64,000 nucleotides of DNA, from NCBI GenBank assembly GCA_026874595.1, contig CM049309.1:6842576-6906575 (forward strand). The letters are read 5' to 3'. The first letter of the stretch is position 1, and the number at the start of each line of letters is the position of its first letter. The notes beneath the pieces are model-generated. The model saw only the letters and a program-made list of their open reading frames with translations. It searched no databases and had not been told where the DNA came from. Positions 25,601-33,617 of the stretch are shown here, one piece after another. Source of the DNA: Sipunculus nudus. Its lineage: Eukaryota > Annelida > Sipuncula > Golfingiida > Sipunculidae. The translations under genes were made by a program, and so were the position numbers.

Positions 25601-26614
25601 AAACAGAAACACAAATACTACACAGGCAGTACTCCAGTCTGGTAGTCCAGCCAGAAAACACAAACACAAATACTACACAGGCAGTACTCCAGTCTGGTAG
25701 ACCAGCCTGAAAACAGAAACACAAATACTACACAGGCAGTTCTCCAGTCTGGTAGACCAGCCTGAAAACAGAAACACAAATACTACACAGACAGTACTCC
25801 AATCTGGTAGTCCAGCCAGAAAACACAAACAATACACAGGCAGTACTCCAGTCTGGTAGACCAGCCTGAAAACAGAAACACAAATACTACACAGGCAGTT
25901 CTACAGTCTGGTGACCAGCCCAAAAACACTGGTGTGAAAGGAAAAGTATATGTATGACTTGGTACTACAGTTGAATTCTGTGTCATATATTAAGAACTTA
26001 GTGAGCAGCCATTATGTTATAAATCATCTGAGATTTCCATCACAGTAAGTTACATAGTCTAAATGGAAACGCATGTACATGGCTACGATAAAGAGTCTTA
26101 ATGTCATAAGAGGCTGATGGAGTGGGAACAAAGTTGGAGCAAAATCGGACCTATTATTTAATAAGAGTACCCATACATATCATATGTAGAGATTATAGAC
26201 TAGTATACTATAGTTAAAGCTTAAATTAAGCTTTAACTTAGGTTGATCAGAAAAAAATGACATTTAAAGATAATCTTACCATTTTGGTATCATTGGATAG
26301 GAAATGTGATGAATAACAATATTTGTTAAGCCTTAATGAAAAGAGAAACTTTTTTCATAAGTTTAACTTTAAATTTTAAATTACACACAAGCTACAGTGT
26401 TATTTGGTTTTAGTTTGTATCTTTTTCTGAATTTAAATATGAATGCCATATTTTAGAAAATAATTCAAAACTTAAACAAGAGTCTTCTGACAAGAAGTTA
26501 TAGAAAATTAATCCATCATGATCTAGGGCGATAAATGGGGGTGTGGTTTCAGCTTACCTGGCTAAAGTTGATAAAAGGCAGTTCATTGCAACAGGTCAGC
26601 AATCTCTGAGCCAT
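13526..26614 (-). CDS. PEMT: Phosphatidylethanolamine N-methyltransferase gene, exons 1-5 (3' end not found)
   Basis: PEMT methylates phosphatidylethanolamine to phosphatidylcholine with SAM at the ER membrane. Five minus-strand exons (26558-26614, 25009-25110, 14739-14848, 14237-14385, 13526-13637) join in phase into ~176 residues, with GT/AG at every junction. Visible features are a hydrophobic segment ending FNPLFWNL (residues ~39-53, the family's FNPLYWN block), TM2 ~72-86, TM3 ~110-131 followed by ALGFYRAHLG (the family's ALGF...LG block), and FPYRMLSHPLYTG (154-166), matching the conserved FPF..L..P.YWG region. The family is ~200 residues long, so the C-terminal ~30-40 residues, including the Glu-Glu SAM-binding motif, are missing. 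I saw no matching exon down to position 1, so it is probably beyond the left edge. Introns 1, 2 and 4 carry many repeats. Assignment is from recognised family motifs, not from a search. Confidence 0.86.
13638..14236 (-). other. PEMT intron 4
   Basis: 599 bp, AT-rich, with no repeat or exon recognised. Confidence 0.6.
14237..14385 (-). CDS. PEMT: PEMT exon 4
   Basis: The acceptor is TATTTTCAG|ATACAAG at 14385 and the donor is TTTAG|GTAAGT at 14237. The first base completes an Arg codon and one base is left at the end. It encodes a hydrophilic loop (YKTVVKETQPFWPAAAK), a long membrane helix (TYLVTGYLLIFCGLILIASS) and ALGFYRAHLG. The ALGF....LG segment is strongly conserved in PEMT next to the SAM-binding region. 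Intron 3 is only 353 bp. Confidence 0.88.
14386..14738 (-). other. PEMT intron 3
   Basis: 353 bp, the shortest intron of the gene. Consensus GT and AG ends; no repeat noticed. Confidence 0.7.
14739..14848 (-). CDS. PEMT: PEMT exon 3
   Basis: The acceptor is CACTGCAG|ATTGG at 14848 and the donor is TGTAG|GTCAGT at 14739; it enters in phase 0 and leaves two bases. It encodes IGRWVWHRGGQVGG and then a membrane segment (LPCVVFGLMMLTLGLI), corresponding to the loop and second helix after the FNPLYWN block. A 10.2 kb intron separates it from exon 2. Confidence 0.86.
15193..17466 (+). mobile_element. Hairpin-ended tandem-core element, copy 2 (longer core)
   Basis: Same family and orientation as 4634-6258: AACTAGA, GGCACC-gca-GGTGCC, tagtatccccagac at the 5' end. 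Six units (~320-338 bp) carry aggtggcgccacctgt near 15486, 15807, 16145, 16466, 16802 and 17127. The 3' hairpin is 17438-17464 (GTATCTCCAGAC-tat-GTCTGGCGATAC, one mismatch). At 16802 the central GGCGCC is replaced by TTT but the flanking arms still pair. It lies in PEMT intron 2. Confidence 0.65.
17467..19829. other. PEMT intron 2 sequence, no exon seen
   Basis: AT-rich. A few loose short repeats are present: 'aggaaataagtcacag' variants at ~17900-18050 and 'gtgggcttttg(t/c)cc' at 18960-19070. No exon on either strand could be supported. Confidence 0.5.
19832..20453 (+). repeat. Degenerate GATATCAGTG array upstream of exon A
   Basis: About 20 occurrences of gatatcagtg or close variants (aagatatcagtgg, ggatatcagtgat) at irregular 15-60 bp spacing run right up to the ATG of exon A. 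GATATC is palindromic and contains GATA on both strands. Smaller echoes occur near 53780-53830. Confidence 0.65.
20454..20544 (+). CDS. Alternative first exon A (30 codons, phase 1)
   Basis: ATG at 20454 is followed by 30 open codons beginning MSHPSRTLGRTTSTLQSAK and ending KRLSAA. It closes with GCAGCAA|GTAAGT, one base in phase 1. The N-terminus is basic with many Ser/Thr. The exon lies inside PEMT intron 2 on the opposite strand, immediately after a degenerate array of GATATCAGTG. Product unknown. Confidence 0.55.
20545..21239. other. Non-coding stretch after exon A
   Basis: No exon or repeat family recognised except a small palindrome, ggccaacatattggcc (21184-21199). Confidence 0.5.
21240..21640 (+). 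repeat. Old dispersed repeat, copy 1
   Basis: Phrases such as ttgactgagtgagttcag, aagctgaaagatcaaggtgatggc, tttgtgcgtccgtctttc, ctgacaggattagg and tatgacttcttcc recur in order at 48535-48722, continuing at 49623-49735 beyond an inserted hAT element. Similarity is ~75% by eye. Class unknown. Confidence 0.5.
21955..22225 (+). repeat. Diverged, end-truncated copy of the 38418 MITE
   Basis: ctgtaccagtacccatatcggcatattttcc..., ttttttatacaa, aaaggttgcaggag, and gatgacatcagtcaatgtgac parallel 38421-38780 in the same order and strand. The terminal inverted repeats are not intact. Confidence 0.5.
22233..22516 (+). repeat. 41-bp minisatellite, ~7 copies
   Basis: The unit atgtagaatttctttatagatatttactgataatgctcagc is repeated almost exactly; only a few substitutions (g/a, att/aat, tgt) distinguish copies. 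It sits in PEMT intron 2, right after the MITE copy. Confidence 0.85.
22517..24099. other. Intron 2 sequence with a small shared repeat
   Basis: 23393-23450 (attataaacacgttgacataaacaaaacaaacatcctgtgtgc) resembles the inverse of 55757-55812. Otherwise no supported exon. The plus-strand open stretch 23267-23500 is explained in part by this repeat. Confidence 0.4.
24109..24921. mobile_element. Inverted-repeat element with perfect 9-bp TSD
   Basis: It begins GGAAGTGGCTAAACAGC and ends with its exact inverse kind (GCTGTTTAGCCACTTCC). The inverted arms extend ~190 bp (24109-24295 against 24700-24921). Both flanks read TAAATATAT (24100-24108, 24922-24930). A 9-bp TSD with long TIRs fits a Mutator-like MITE; Merlin is a less likely alternative. 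The arms contain internal repeats of ctggctaaactgccagc. It is inserted in PEMT intron 2, 88 bp downstream of exon 2. No ORF. Confidence 0.75.
25009..25110 (-). CDS. PEMT: PEMT exon 2 (34 codons, first membrane segment)
   Basis: The acceptor is TTTTTCAG|GCTGG at 25110/25111 and the donor is TTG|GTAAGT at 25009/25008; phase 0 at both ends. The exon encodes AGLPDWSTAYVKLND, then the hydrophobic run LWFVMVLIIFNPLFWNL. The last part is the FNPLYWN motif near the start of PEMT proteins. The acceptor and first ~31 exon bases have been copied about 15 times just upstream (25111-25925). An upstream copy of the acceptor (exon start 25164) would extend this exon in frame by 18 codons. Confidence 0.87.
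25111..25925 (-). repeat. Minisatellite copied from the PEMT exon 2 acceptor
   Basis: About 15 units of 48-57 bp. Read on the minus strand each unit is TTTGTGTTTGTGTTTTCAG followed by the first ~31 bases of exon 2 (GCTGGTCTACCAGACTGG...). Each unit therefore carries a ready-made 3' splice site. The acceptor nearest to exon 2 (exon start 25164) is 54 bp away and in frame with no stop. Confidence 0.88.
25926..26557 (-). other. Remainder of PEMT intron 1
   Basis: AT-rich with no exon. Short palindrome ttaaagcttaaattaagctttaa near 26213-26235. Confidence 0.6.
26558..26614 (-). CDS. PEMT: PEMT exon 1 (19 codons)
   Basis: ATG at 26614-26612 in a good context (A at -3, G at +4). It encodes MAQRLLTCCNELPFINFSQ and ends CAG|GTAAGC in phase 0. 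It joins directly to exon 2, which begins AGLPDWS. This short N-terminal stretch is not conserved in the family, so the call rests on the downstream exons and on the donor and phase. Confidence 0.75.
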
Positions 26615-27078
26615 CTTGGATGCCGAGGATGTCACGATTAATGATCAAGAACTGTCAGTCTCGGCATCTCCTGAAAAATGGGAACAGATGGTCGTAGGTG
26701 GACATCAAAGTCACAGAGCCGCTGTCAAACGACCGCCAAGATTGTAAACAACCAACCGAAACGAAATAGTACCAGCTGTATGCACCAGGGGGCGCTGTAG
26801 CCCAATTTCCTTCCGAAATGTTTTCTATTTAAAGGGGCATGTTATCTAGCTGAATGTTTTTTTGTTATTTACTACTGCGTGCTGTAAAGATTAAACCAAG
26901 AAAATGCAATATTAATGCCGGAAAACATTCTTCAGCAAGCACCGACTGTATGCGCCGCCTGGCGCCCGGATCGGTAATTAGCTGTTGTCAAGGCAGAGTT
27001 TCAATATGGCTGCCTAAATCACACAAGCTGTGAGGTGTGAGACTAAATCAACAAATATCTCCGTGAGCAGAAGACGGC
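26615..27078. promoter_or_regulatory. Probable bidirectional promoter between PEMT and the divergent exon
   Basis: These 464 bp separate two divergent ATG exons. The stretch is GC-richer than its surroundings, contains a CTCF-like site (26782-26796) and a GC-rich near-palindromic block around 26945-26970 (gcgccgcctggcgcc). No TATA box is evident. Transcription starts cannot be placed from sequence alone. Confidence 0.45.
26782..26796 (+). promoter_or_regulatory. CTCF-like binding site
   Basis: GCACCAGGGGGCGCT matches the bilaterian CTCF consensus CCASYAGRKGGCRSY at 14 of 15 positions. It sits ~170 bp upstream of the PEMT ATG, in the divergent promoter. Confidence 0.45.
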
Positions 27079-27133
27079 ATGAGCAGCAGACTCAACGTTA
27101 AGCAATCAAAAAGAGACCGCCCCAGATCATCTG
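27079..27133 (+). CDS. Candidate first exon divergent from PEMT (18 codons, phase 1)
   Basis: ATG at 27079 encodes MSSRLNVKQSKRDRPRSS, then ATCTG|GTTAGT with one base in phase 1. It lies head to head with PEMT exon 1, 464 bp apart, in relatively GC-rich sequence. A minimal upstream ORF (ATGGCTGCCTAA) starts at ~27016. The phase agrees with the other plus-strand first exons, so it may be the oldest promoter of the same gene; it could equally belong to a separate gene. The foldback transposon begins ~107 bp past the donor. Confidence 0.42.
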
Positions 27134-27240
27134 GTTAGTTCCTGCTAAATTGCTATGTGTGGTTCAGATGTACCCCAAATTGGCAAATAAACAGTCCCTG
27201 GTCTGTGAGTGTGACTGTGATTGACAAGAGTCTGTACCAC

Positions 27241-27454
27241 ACGACTGTGAAGTTCGACGGACGTCCGACGTCCATTTTTCGTGAAAATGCTCCGTGAATG
27301 CCTGCTCTTCCTCCGCTTTTAGCCGGAAACATATTTCCCTGACCAGCCTTCTGTTCACCGCTTTGCAGTGTATTTCGCTGATCATCGCTGCCCTCAAGGC
27401 TTCGTCAAGATCATGTAAATCAAACGGTGCCAATACACGCTTTCTAATAGACAA
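27241..27454 (-). other. Outward-reading ORF in the left terminus of the foldback element
   Basis: On the minus strand an open frame (first codons TTG TCT ATT AGA AAG) reads SIRKRVLAPFDLHDLDEALR and continues AAMISEIHCKAVNRR and KAEEEQAFTEHFHEKW to the element end. It continues ~25 codons into flanking DNA. The first true Met is internal (MISEIHCK). The composition looks protein-like (charged, helical), but I do not recognise a family. It may be an exon fragment carried by the element. Confidence 0.35.
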
Positions 27455-27500
27455 ATTTCACTAATAATAATACTAATAATGCGACTATTATTCTTTTTTT

Positions 27501-30500
27501 TTTAAATCTGCTTGATATAAAAAATGTTATAAAATTTTAAATACGCTAAACAACCCATCAAGTTTGGTATCAACGGAAAGTACTTTTCACAGGTAGTCGC
27601 ATGGTATGAATTTTAGAGTGGCACAAGTGAGCGTTTTAGAGAAGTCAAATACGACTTTTATTCAATTTTATTTTAATTTAGCGTGAATTTTAAAGTGTTA
27701 TAAAATTTTAATTACGCTAAACAACCCATTAAGTATGGTATGAACGGAAAGTACTTTTTACTGGTAGTCACATGGTATGAAATTTAGAGTTGCACAAGTG
27801 AGCGTTTTAGAGCAATCAAATACGACTTTTATTTAATTTTATTTTAATTTAGCGTGAATTTTAAAGTATTATACATCTTTAAATACGCTAAACAACCCAT
27901 CAAGATTGGTATCAACGGAAAGGACTTTTTACTGGTATTCACATGGTATGAATTTTAGAGTGGCACAAGTATGCGTTTTAGAGCAGTCAGATACGACTAT
28001 TATTCATTTTTTTTTAATTTAGCGTGAATTTAAAAGTGTTATTAATCTTTAAATACGCTTAACAACCCATCACGTTTGGTATAAACGGAAAGGACTTTTT
28101 AATGGTATTCACATGGTATGAATTTTAGAGTGGCACAAGTGACCGTTTTAGAGCAGTCAAGTACGACTTTTATTCAATTTTTTTAATTTAGCGTGAATTT
28201 TAAAGTATTAAACATCTTTAAATACGCTAAACAACCCATCAAGTTTGGTATCAACGGAAAGGACTTTTTACTGGTATTCACATGGTATGAATTTTAGAGT
28301 GGCACAAGTGAGTGTTTTAGAGCAGTCAAATACGACTATTATTCAATTTTATTTTAATTTAGCGTGAATTTTAAAGTGATATAAAATATTAATTACGCTA
28401 AACAACCCATCAAGTTTGGTATCAACGGAAAGAACTTTTCACTGGTAGTCTTATGGTATGAATTTTAGAGTGGCACAAGTGAGAGTTTTAGAGCAGTCAA
28501 GTACGACTTTTATTCAAATTTTTTTATTTAGCGTGAATTTTAAAGTATTATACATCTTTAAATACGCTAAACAACCCATCAAGTTTGGTATCAACGGAAA
28601 GGACTTTTTACTGGTATTCACATGGTATGAATTTAAGAGTGGCACAAGTGTGCGTTTCAGAGCAGTCAGATACGACTATTATTCATTTTTTTTAAATTTA
28701 GCGTGAATTTTAAAGTGTTATTAATCTTTAAATACGCTAATCAACCCATCACGTTTGGTATAAACGGAAAGAACTTTTTACTGGTAGTCACATGATATGA
28801 ATTTTAGAGTGGCACAAGAGACCGTTTTAGAGCAGTCAGGAACGACTATTATTCCATTTTATTTTAATTTAGCGTGAATTTTAAAGTGTTATCAAATTTT
28901 GTTTACGCTAAACAACCCATCACGTTTGGTATCAACGGAAAGGACTTTTTAGTGGTATTCACATGGTATGAATTTTAGAGTGGCACAAGTGAGCGTTTTA
29001 GAGCAGTCAAATACGACTATTATTCAATTTTATTTTAATTTAGCGTGAATTTTAAAGTGATATAAAATATTAATTACGCTAAACAACCCATCAAGTTTGG
29101 TATCAACGGAAAGAACTTTTCACTGGTAGTCTTATGGTATGAATTTTAGAGTGGCACAAGTGAGCGTTTTAGAGCAGTCAAGTACGACTTTTATTCAAAT
29201 TTTTTTATTTAGCGTGAATTTTAAAGTATTATACATCTTTAAATACGCTAACAACCCATCAAGTTTGGTATCAACGGAAACGAGTTTTTACTGGTATTCA
29301 CATGGTATGAATTTTAGAGTGGCACAAGTGTGCGTTTCAGAGCAGTCAGATACGACTATTATTCATTTTTTTAAAATTTAGCGTGAATTTTAAAGTGTTA
29401 TTAATCTTTAAATACGCTAAAGAACCCATCACGTTTGGTATAAACGGAAAGAACTTTTTACTGGTAGTCACATGATATGAATTTTAGAGTGGCACAAGAG
29501 ACCTTTTAGAGCAGTCAGGTACGACTATTATTCCATTTTATTTTAATTTAGCGTGAATTTTAAAGTGTTATCAAATTTTATTTACGCTAAACAACCCATC
29601 ACGTTTGGTATCAACGGAAAGGACTTTTTAGTGGTATTCACATGGTATGGATTTTAGAGTGGCACAAGTGAGCGTTTTAGAGCAGTTAGATACGACTATT
29701 ATTCATTTTTTTTAATTTAGCGTGAATTTTAAAGTGTTATTAATCTTTAAATACGCTAAACAACCCATCAAGTTTGGTATAAATGGAAAGAACTTTTTAC
29801 TGGTAGTCACACGGTATGAATTTTAGAGTGGCACAAGTGACCGTTTTAGAGCAGTCAAGTACGACTTTTATTCAATTTTTTTAATTTAGGGTGAATTTTA
29901 AAGTATTATACATCTTTAAATACGCTAAACAACCCATCAAGTTTGGTATCAACGGAAAGAACTTTTCACTGGTAGTCTTATGGTATGAATATTAGAGTGG
30001 CACAAGTGAGCGTTTTAGAGCAGTCAAGTACGACTTTTATTCCAATTTTTTTAATTTAGCGTGAATTTGTAAAGTATTATACATCTTTAAATACGCTAAA
30101 CCAGCCATCAAGTTTGGTATCAACGGAAAGGACTTTTTACTGGTATTCACATGTTATGAATTTTAGAGTGGCACAAGTGTGCGTTTTAGAGCAGTCAGAT
30201 ACGACTATTATTCATTTTTTTTAATTTAGCGTGAATTTTAAAGTGTTATTAATCTTTAAATACGCTAAACAACCCATCACGTTTGGTATAAACTGAAAGA
30301 ACTTTTTACTGGTAGTCACATGGTATGAATTTTAGAGTGGCACAAGTGAGCGTTTTAGAGCAGTCAAATACGACTATTATTCAATTTTATTTTAATTTAG
30401 CGTGAATTTTAAAGTGTTATAAAATTTTAATTACGCTAAACAACCCATCAAGTTTGGTATCAACGGAAAGTACTTTTTACTGGTATTCACATGGTATGAA

Positions 30501-33500
30501 TTTTAGAGTGGCACAAGTGAGCGTTTTAGAGCAGGCGGATACGACTATTATTCAATTTTTTTTCGATTTCGCGTTGATTTTAAAGTGTTATATATATTTA
30601 AATACGCTTAACAACTCATCAAGTTTGGTATCAACGGAAAGTACTTTGCACTGGTAGACCCATGGTATATAAAATAGAGTGGCACAAGTGAGCGTTTTAG
30701 AGCAGGCGGATACGACTAATATTCATTTTTTTTTCAATTTCGCGTTGATTTTAAAGTGTTATATATATTTAAATACGCTTAACAACCCATCAAGTTTGGT
30801 ATCAACGGAAAGTAATTTTCACTGGTAGTCCCATGGTATAAAAATCAGAGTGGCACAAGTGAGCGTTTTAGAGCAGCCTGATACGACTATTATTCATTTT
30901 TTTTTAATTTCCCGTGGATTTTAAAGTGTTATATATATTTAAAAACGCTTAACAACCCATCAAGTTTGGTATCAACGGAAAGTACTTTGCACTGGTAGTC
31001 CCATGGTATATAAATTAGAGTGGCACAAGTGAGCGTTTTAGAGCAGGCGGATACGACTAATATTCAATTTTTTTTCAATTTCGCGTTTATTTTAAAGTGT
31101 TATATATATTTAAATACGCTTAACAACTCATCAAGTTTGCTATCAACGGAAAGTACTTTTCACTGGTAGTCACATGGTTTAAAAATTAGAGTGGCACAAG
31201 TGAGCGTTTCAGAGCAGTCAGATACGTCTATTATTCATTTTTTTAAATTTCGCGTTGATTTTAAAGTGTTATATATATTTAAATACGCTAAACAACCCAT
31301 CAAGTTTGGTATCAACGGAAAGTACTTTTCACTGGTGGTCACATGGTATAAAAATTAGAGTGGCACAAGTGAGCGTTTTAGAGCAGTCAGATACGACTAT
31401 TATTCATTTTTTTTAATTTCTCTTGGATTTAAAAGTGTTATATATATTTAAATACGCTTAACAACCCATCAAGTTTGGTATCAACGGAAAGTAATTTTCA
31501 CTGGTAGTCACATGATATAAAAATTAGAGTGGCACAAGTGAGTGTTTTAGAGCAGGGGGATACGACTAATATTCAATTTTTTTTCAATTTCGCGTTGATT
31601 TTAAAGTGTTATATATATTTAAATACGCTTAAAAACTCATCAAGTTTGGTACCAACGGAAAGTATTTTTTACTGGTAGTCACATGGTATAAAAATTAGAG
31701 TGGCACAAGTGAGCGTTTTAGAGCAGTGGGATACGACTATTATTCATTTTTTAAAATTTCTCTTGGATTTTAAAGTGTTATATTTCTTTAAATACGCTAA
31801 ACAACCCATCAAGTTTGGTATCAACGGAAAGTACTTTGCACTGGTAGTCCCATGGTATATAAATTAAAAGGCACAAGTGAGCGTTTTAGAGCAGGCGGAT
31901 ACGACTAATATTCAATTTTTTTTCAATTTTGCGTTGATTTTAAAGTGTTATATATATTTAAATACGCTTAACAACCCATCATGTTTGGTATCAACGGAAA
32001 GTACTTTTTACTGGTATTCACATGGTATGGATTTTAGAGTGGCACAAGTGAGCGTTTTAGAGCAGGCGGATACGACTAATATTCAATTTTTTTTCAATTT
32101 CGCGTTGATTTTAAAGTGTTATATATATTTAAATACGCTTAACAACTCATCAAGTTTGGTATCAACGGAAAGTACTTTGCACTGGTAGACCCATGGTATA
32201 TAAATTAGAGTGGCACAAGTGAGCGTTTTAGAGCAGGCGGATACGACTAATATTCAATTTTTTTTCAATTTCGCGTTGATTTTAAAGTGTTATATATATT
32301 TAAATACGCTAAACAACCCATCAAGTTTGGTATCAACGGAAAGTACTTTTCACTGGTGGTCCCATGGTATAAAAATTAGAGTGGCACAAGTGAGCGTTTT
32401 AGAGCAGTCAGATACGACTATTATTCATTTTTTTTAATTTCTCTTGGATTTAAAAGTGTTATATATATTTAAATACGCTTTACAACCCATCAAGTTTGGT
32501 ATCAACGGAAAGTACTTTTCACTGGTAGTCACATGATATAAAAATTAGATTGGCACAAGTGAGCGTTTTAGAGCAGGGGGATACGACTAATATTCAATTT
32601 TTTTTCAATTTCGCGTTGATTTTAAAGTGTTATATATATATTTAAATACGCTTAACAACTCATCAAGTTTGGTACCAACGGAAAGTATTTTTTACTGGTA
32701 GTCACATGGTATAAAAATTAGAGTGGCACAAGTGAGCGTTTTAGAGCAGTGGGATACGACTATAATTCATTTTTTAAAATTTCTCTTGGATTTAAAAGTG
32801 TAATATATCTTTAAATACGCTAAACAACCCATCAAGTTTGGTATCAACGGAAAGTACTTTGCACTGGTAGTCCCATGGTATATAAATTAGAGTGGCACAA
32901 GTGAGCGTTTTAGAGCAGGCGGATACGACTAATATTTAATTTTTTTTCAATTTCGCGTTGATTTTAAAGTGTTATATATATTTAAATACGCTTAACAACC
33001 CATCAAGTTTGGTATCAACGGAAAGTACTTTTTACTGGTAGTCCCATGGTATAAAAATCAGAGTGGCACAAGTGAGCGTTTTAGAGCAGTCAGATACGAC
33101 TATTATTCATTTTTTTAAATTTCCCGTGGATTTTAAAGTGTTATATATATTTAAAAACCTTTAACAACCCATCAAGTTTGGTATCAACGGAAAGTACTTT
33201 TCACTGGTAGTCCCATGGTATAAAAATTAGAGTGGCACAAGTGAGCGTTTTAGAGCAGCCTGATACGACTATTATTCATCTTTTTTTATTTCCCGTGGAT
33301 TTTAAAGTGTTATAAATCTTTAAATACGCTTAACAACCCATCACGTTTAGTATAAACGGAAAGGACTTTTTACTGGTATTCACATGGTATGAATTTTAGA
33401 GTGGCACAAGTGACCTTTTTAGAGCAGTGAAGTACGACTTTTATTCATTTTTTTTAATTTAGCGTGAAATTTAAAGTATTATACATCTTTAAATACGCTA

Positions 33501-33617
33501 AACAACCCATCAAGTTTGGTATCAACGGAAAGGACTTTTTACTGGTATTCACATGGTATGAATTTTAGAGTGGCACAAGTGAATGTTTTAGAGCAGTCAA
33601 ATATGACTATTATTCAT
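27501..33617 (+). repeat. Left-arm tandem array, ~36 units of ~170 bp
   Basis: Unit landmarks are acgctaaacaacccatcaag, tttggtatcaacggaaag, ctggtagtcacatggtat, gagtggcacaagtgagcg and gagcagtcaaatacgact. Two subtypes occur: type A (tttagcgtgaattttaaag) from 27501 to ~30540 and again at ~33300-33617, and type B (tttcgcgttgattttaaag, tatatatttaaatacgctt) at ~30540-33300. Some adjacent units are nearly identical. Confidence 0.9.

Noticed and set aside
25131-25986. Cys/Trp-rich repetitive peptide frames over the minisatellite
   Set aside because: They are read-throughs of the exon 2 acceptor minisatellite; only the single 18-codon in-frame extension (25164) is a sensible coding hypothesis.
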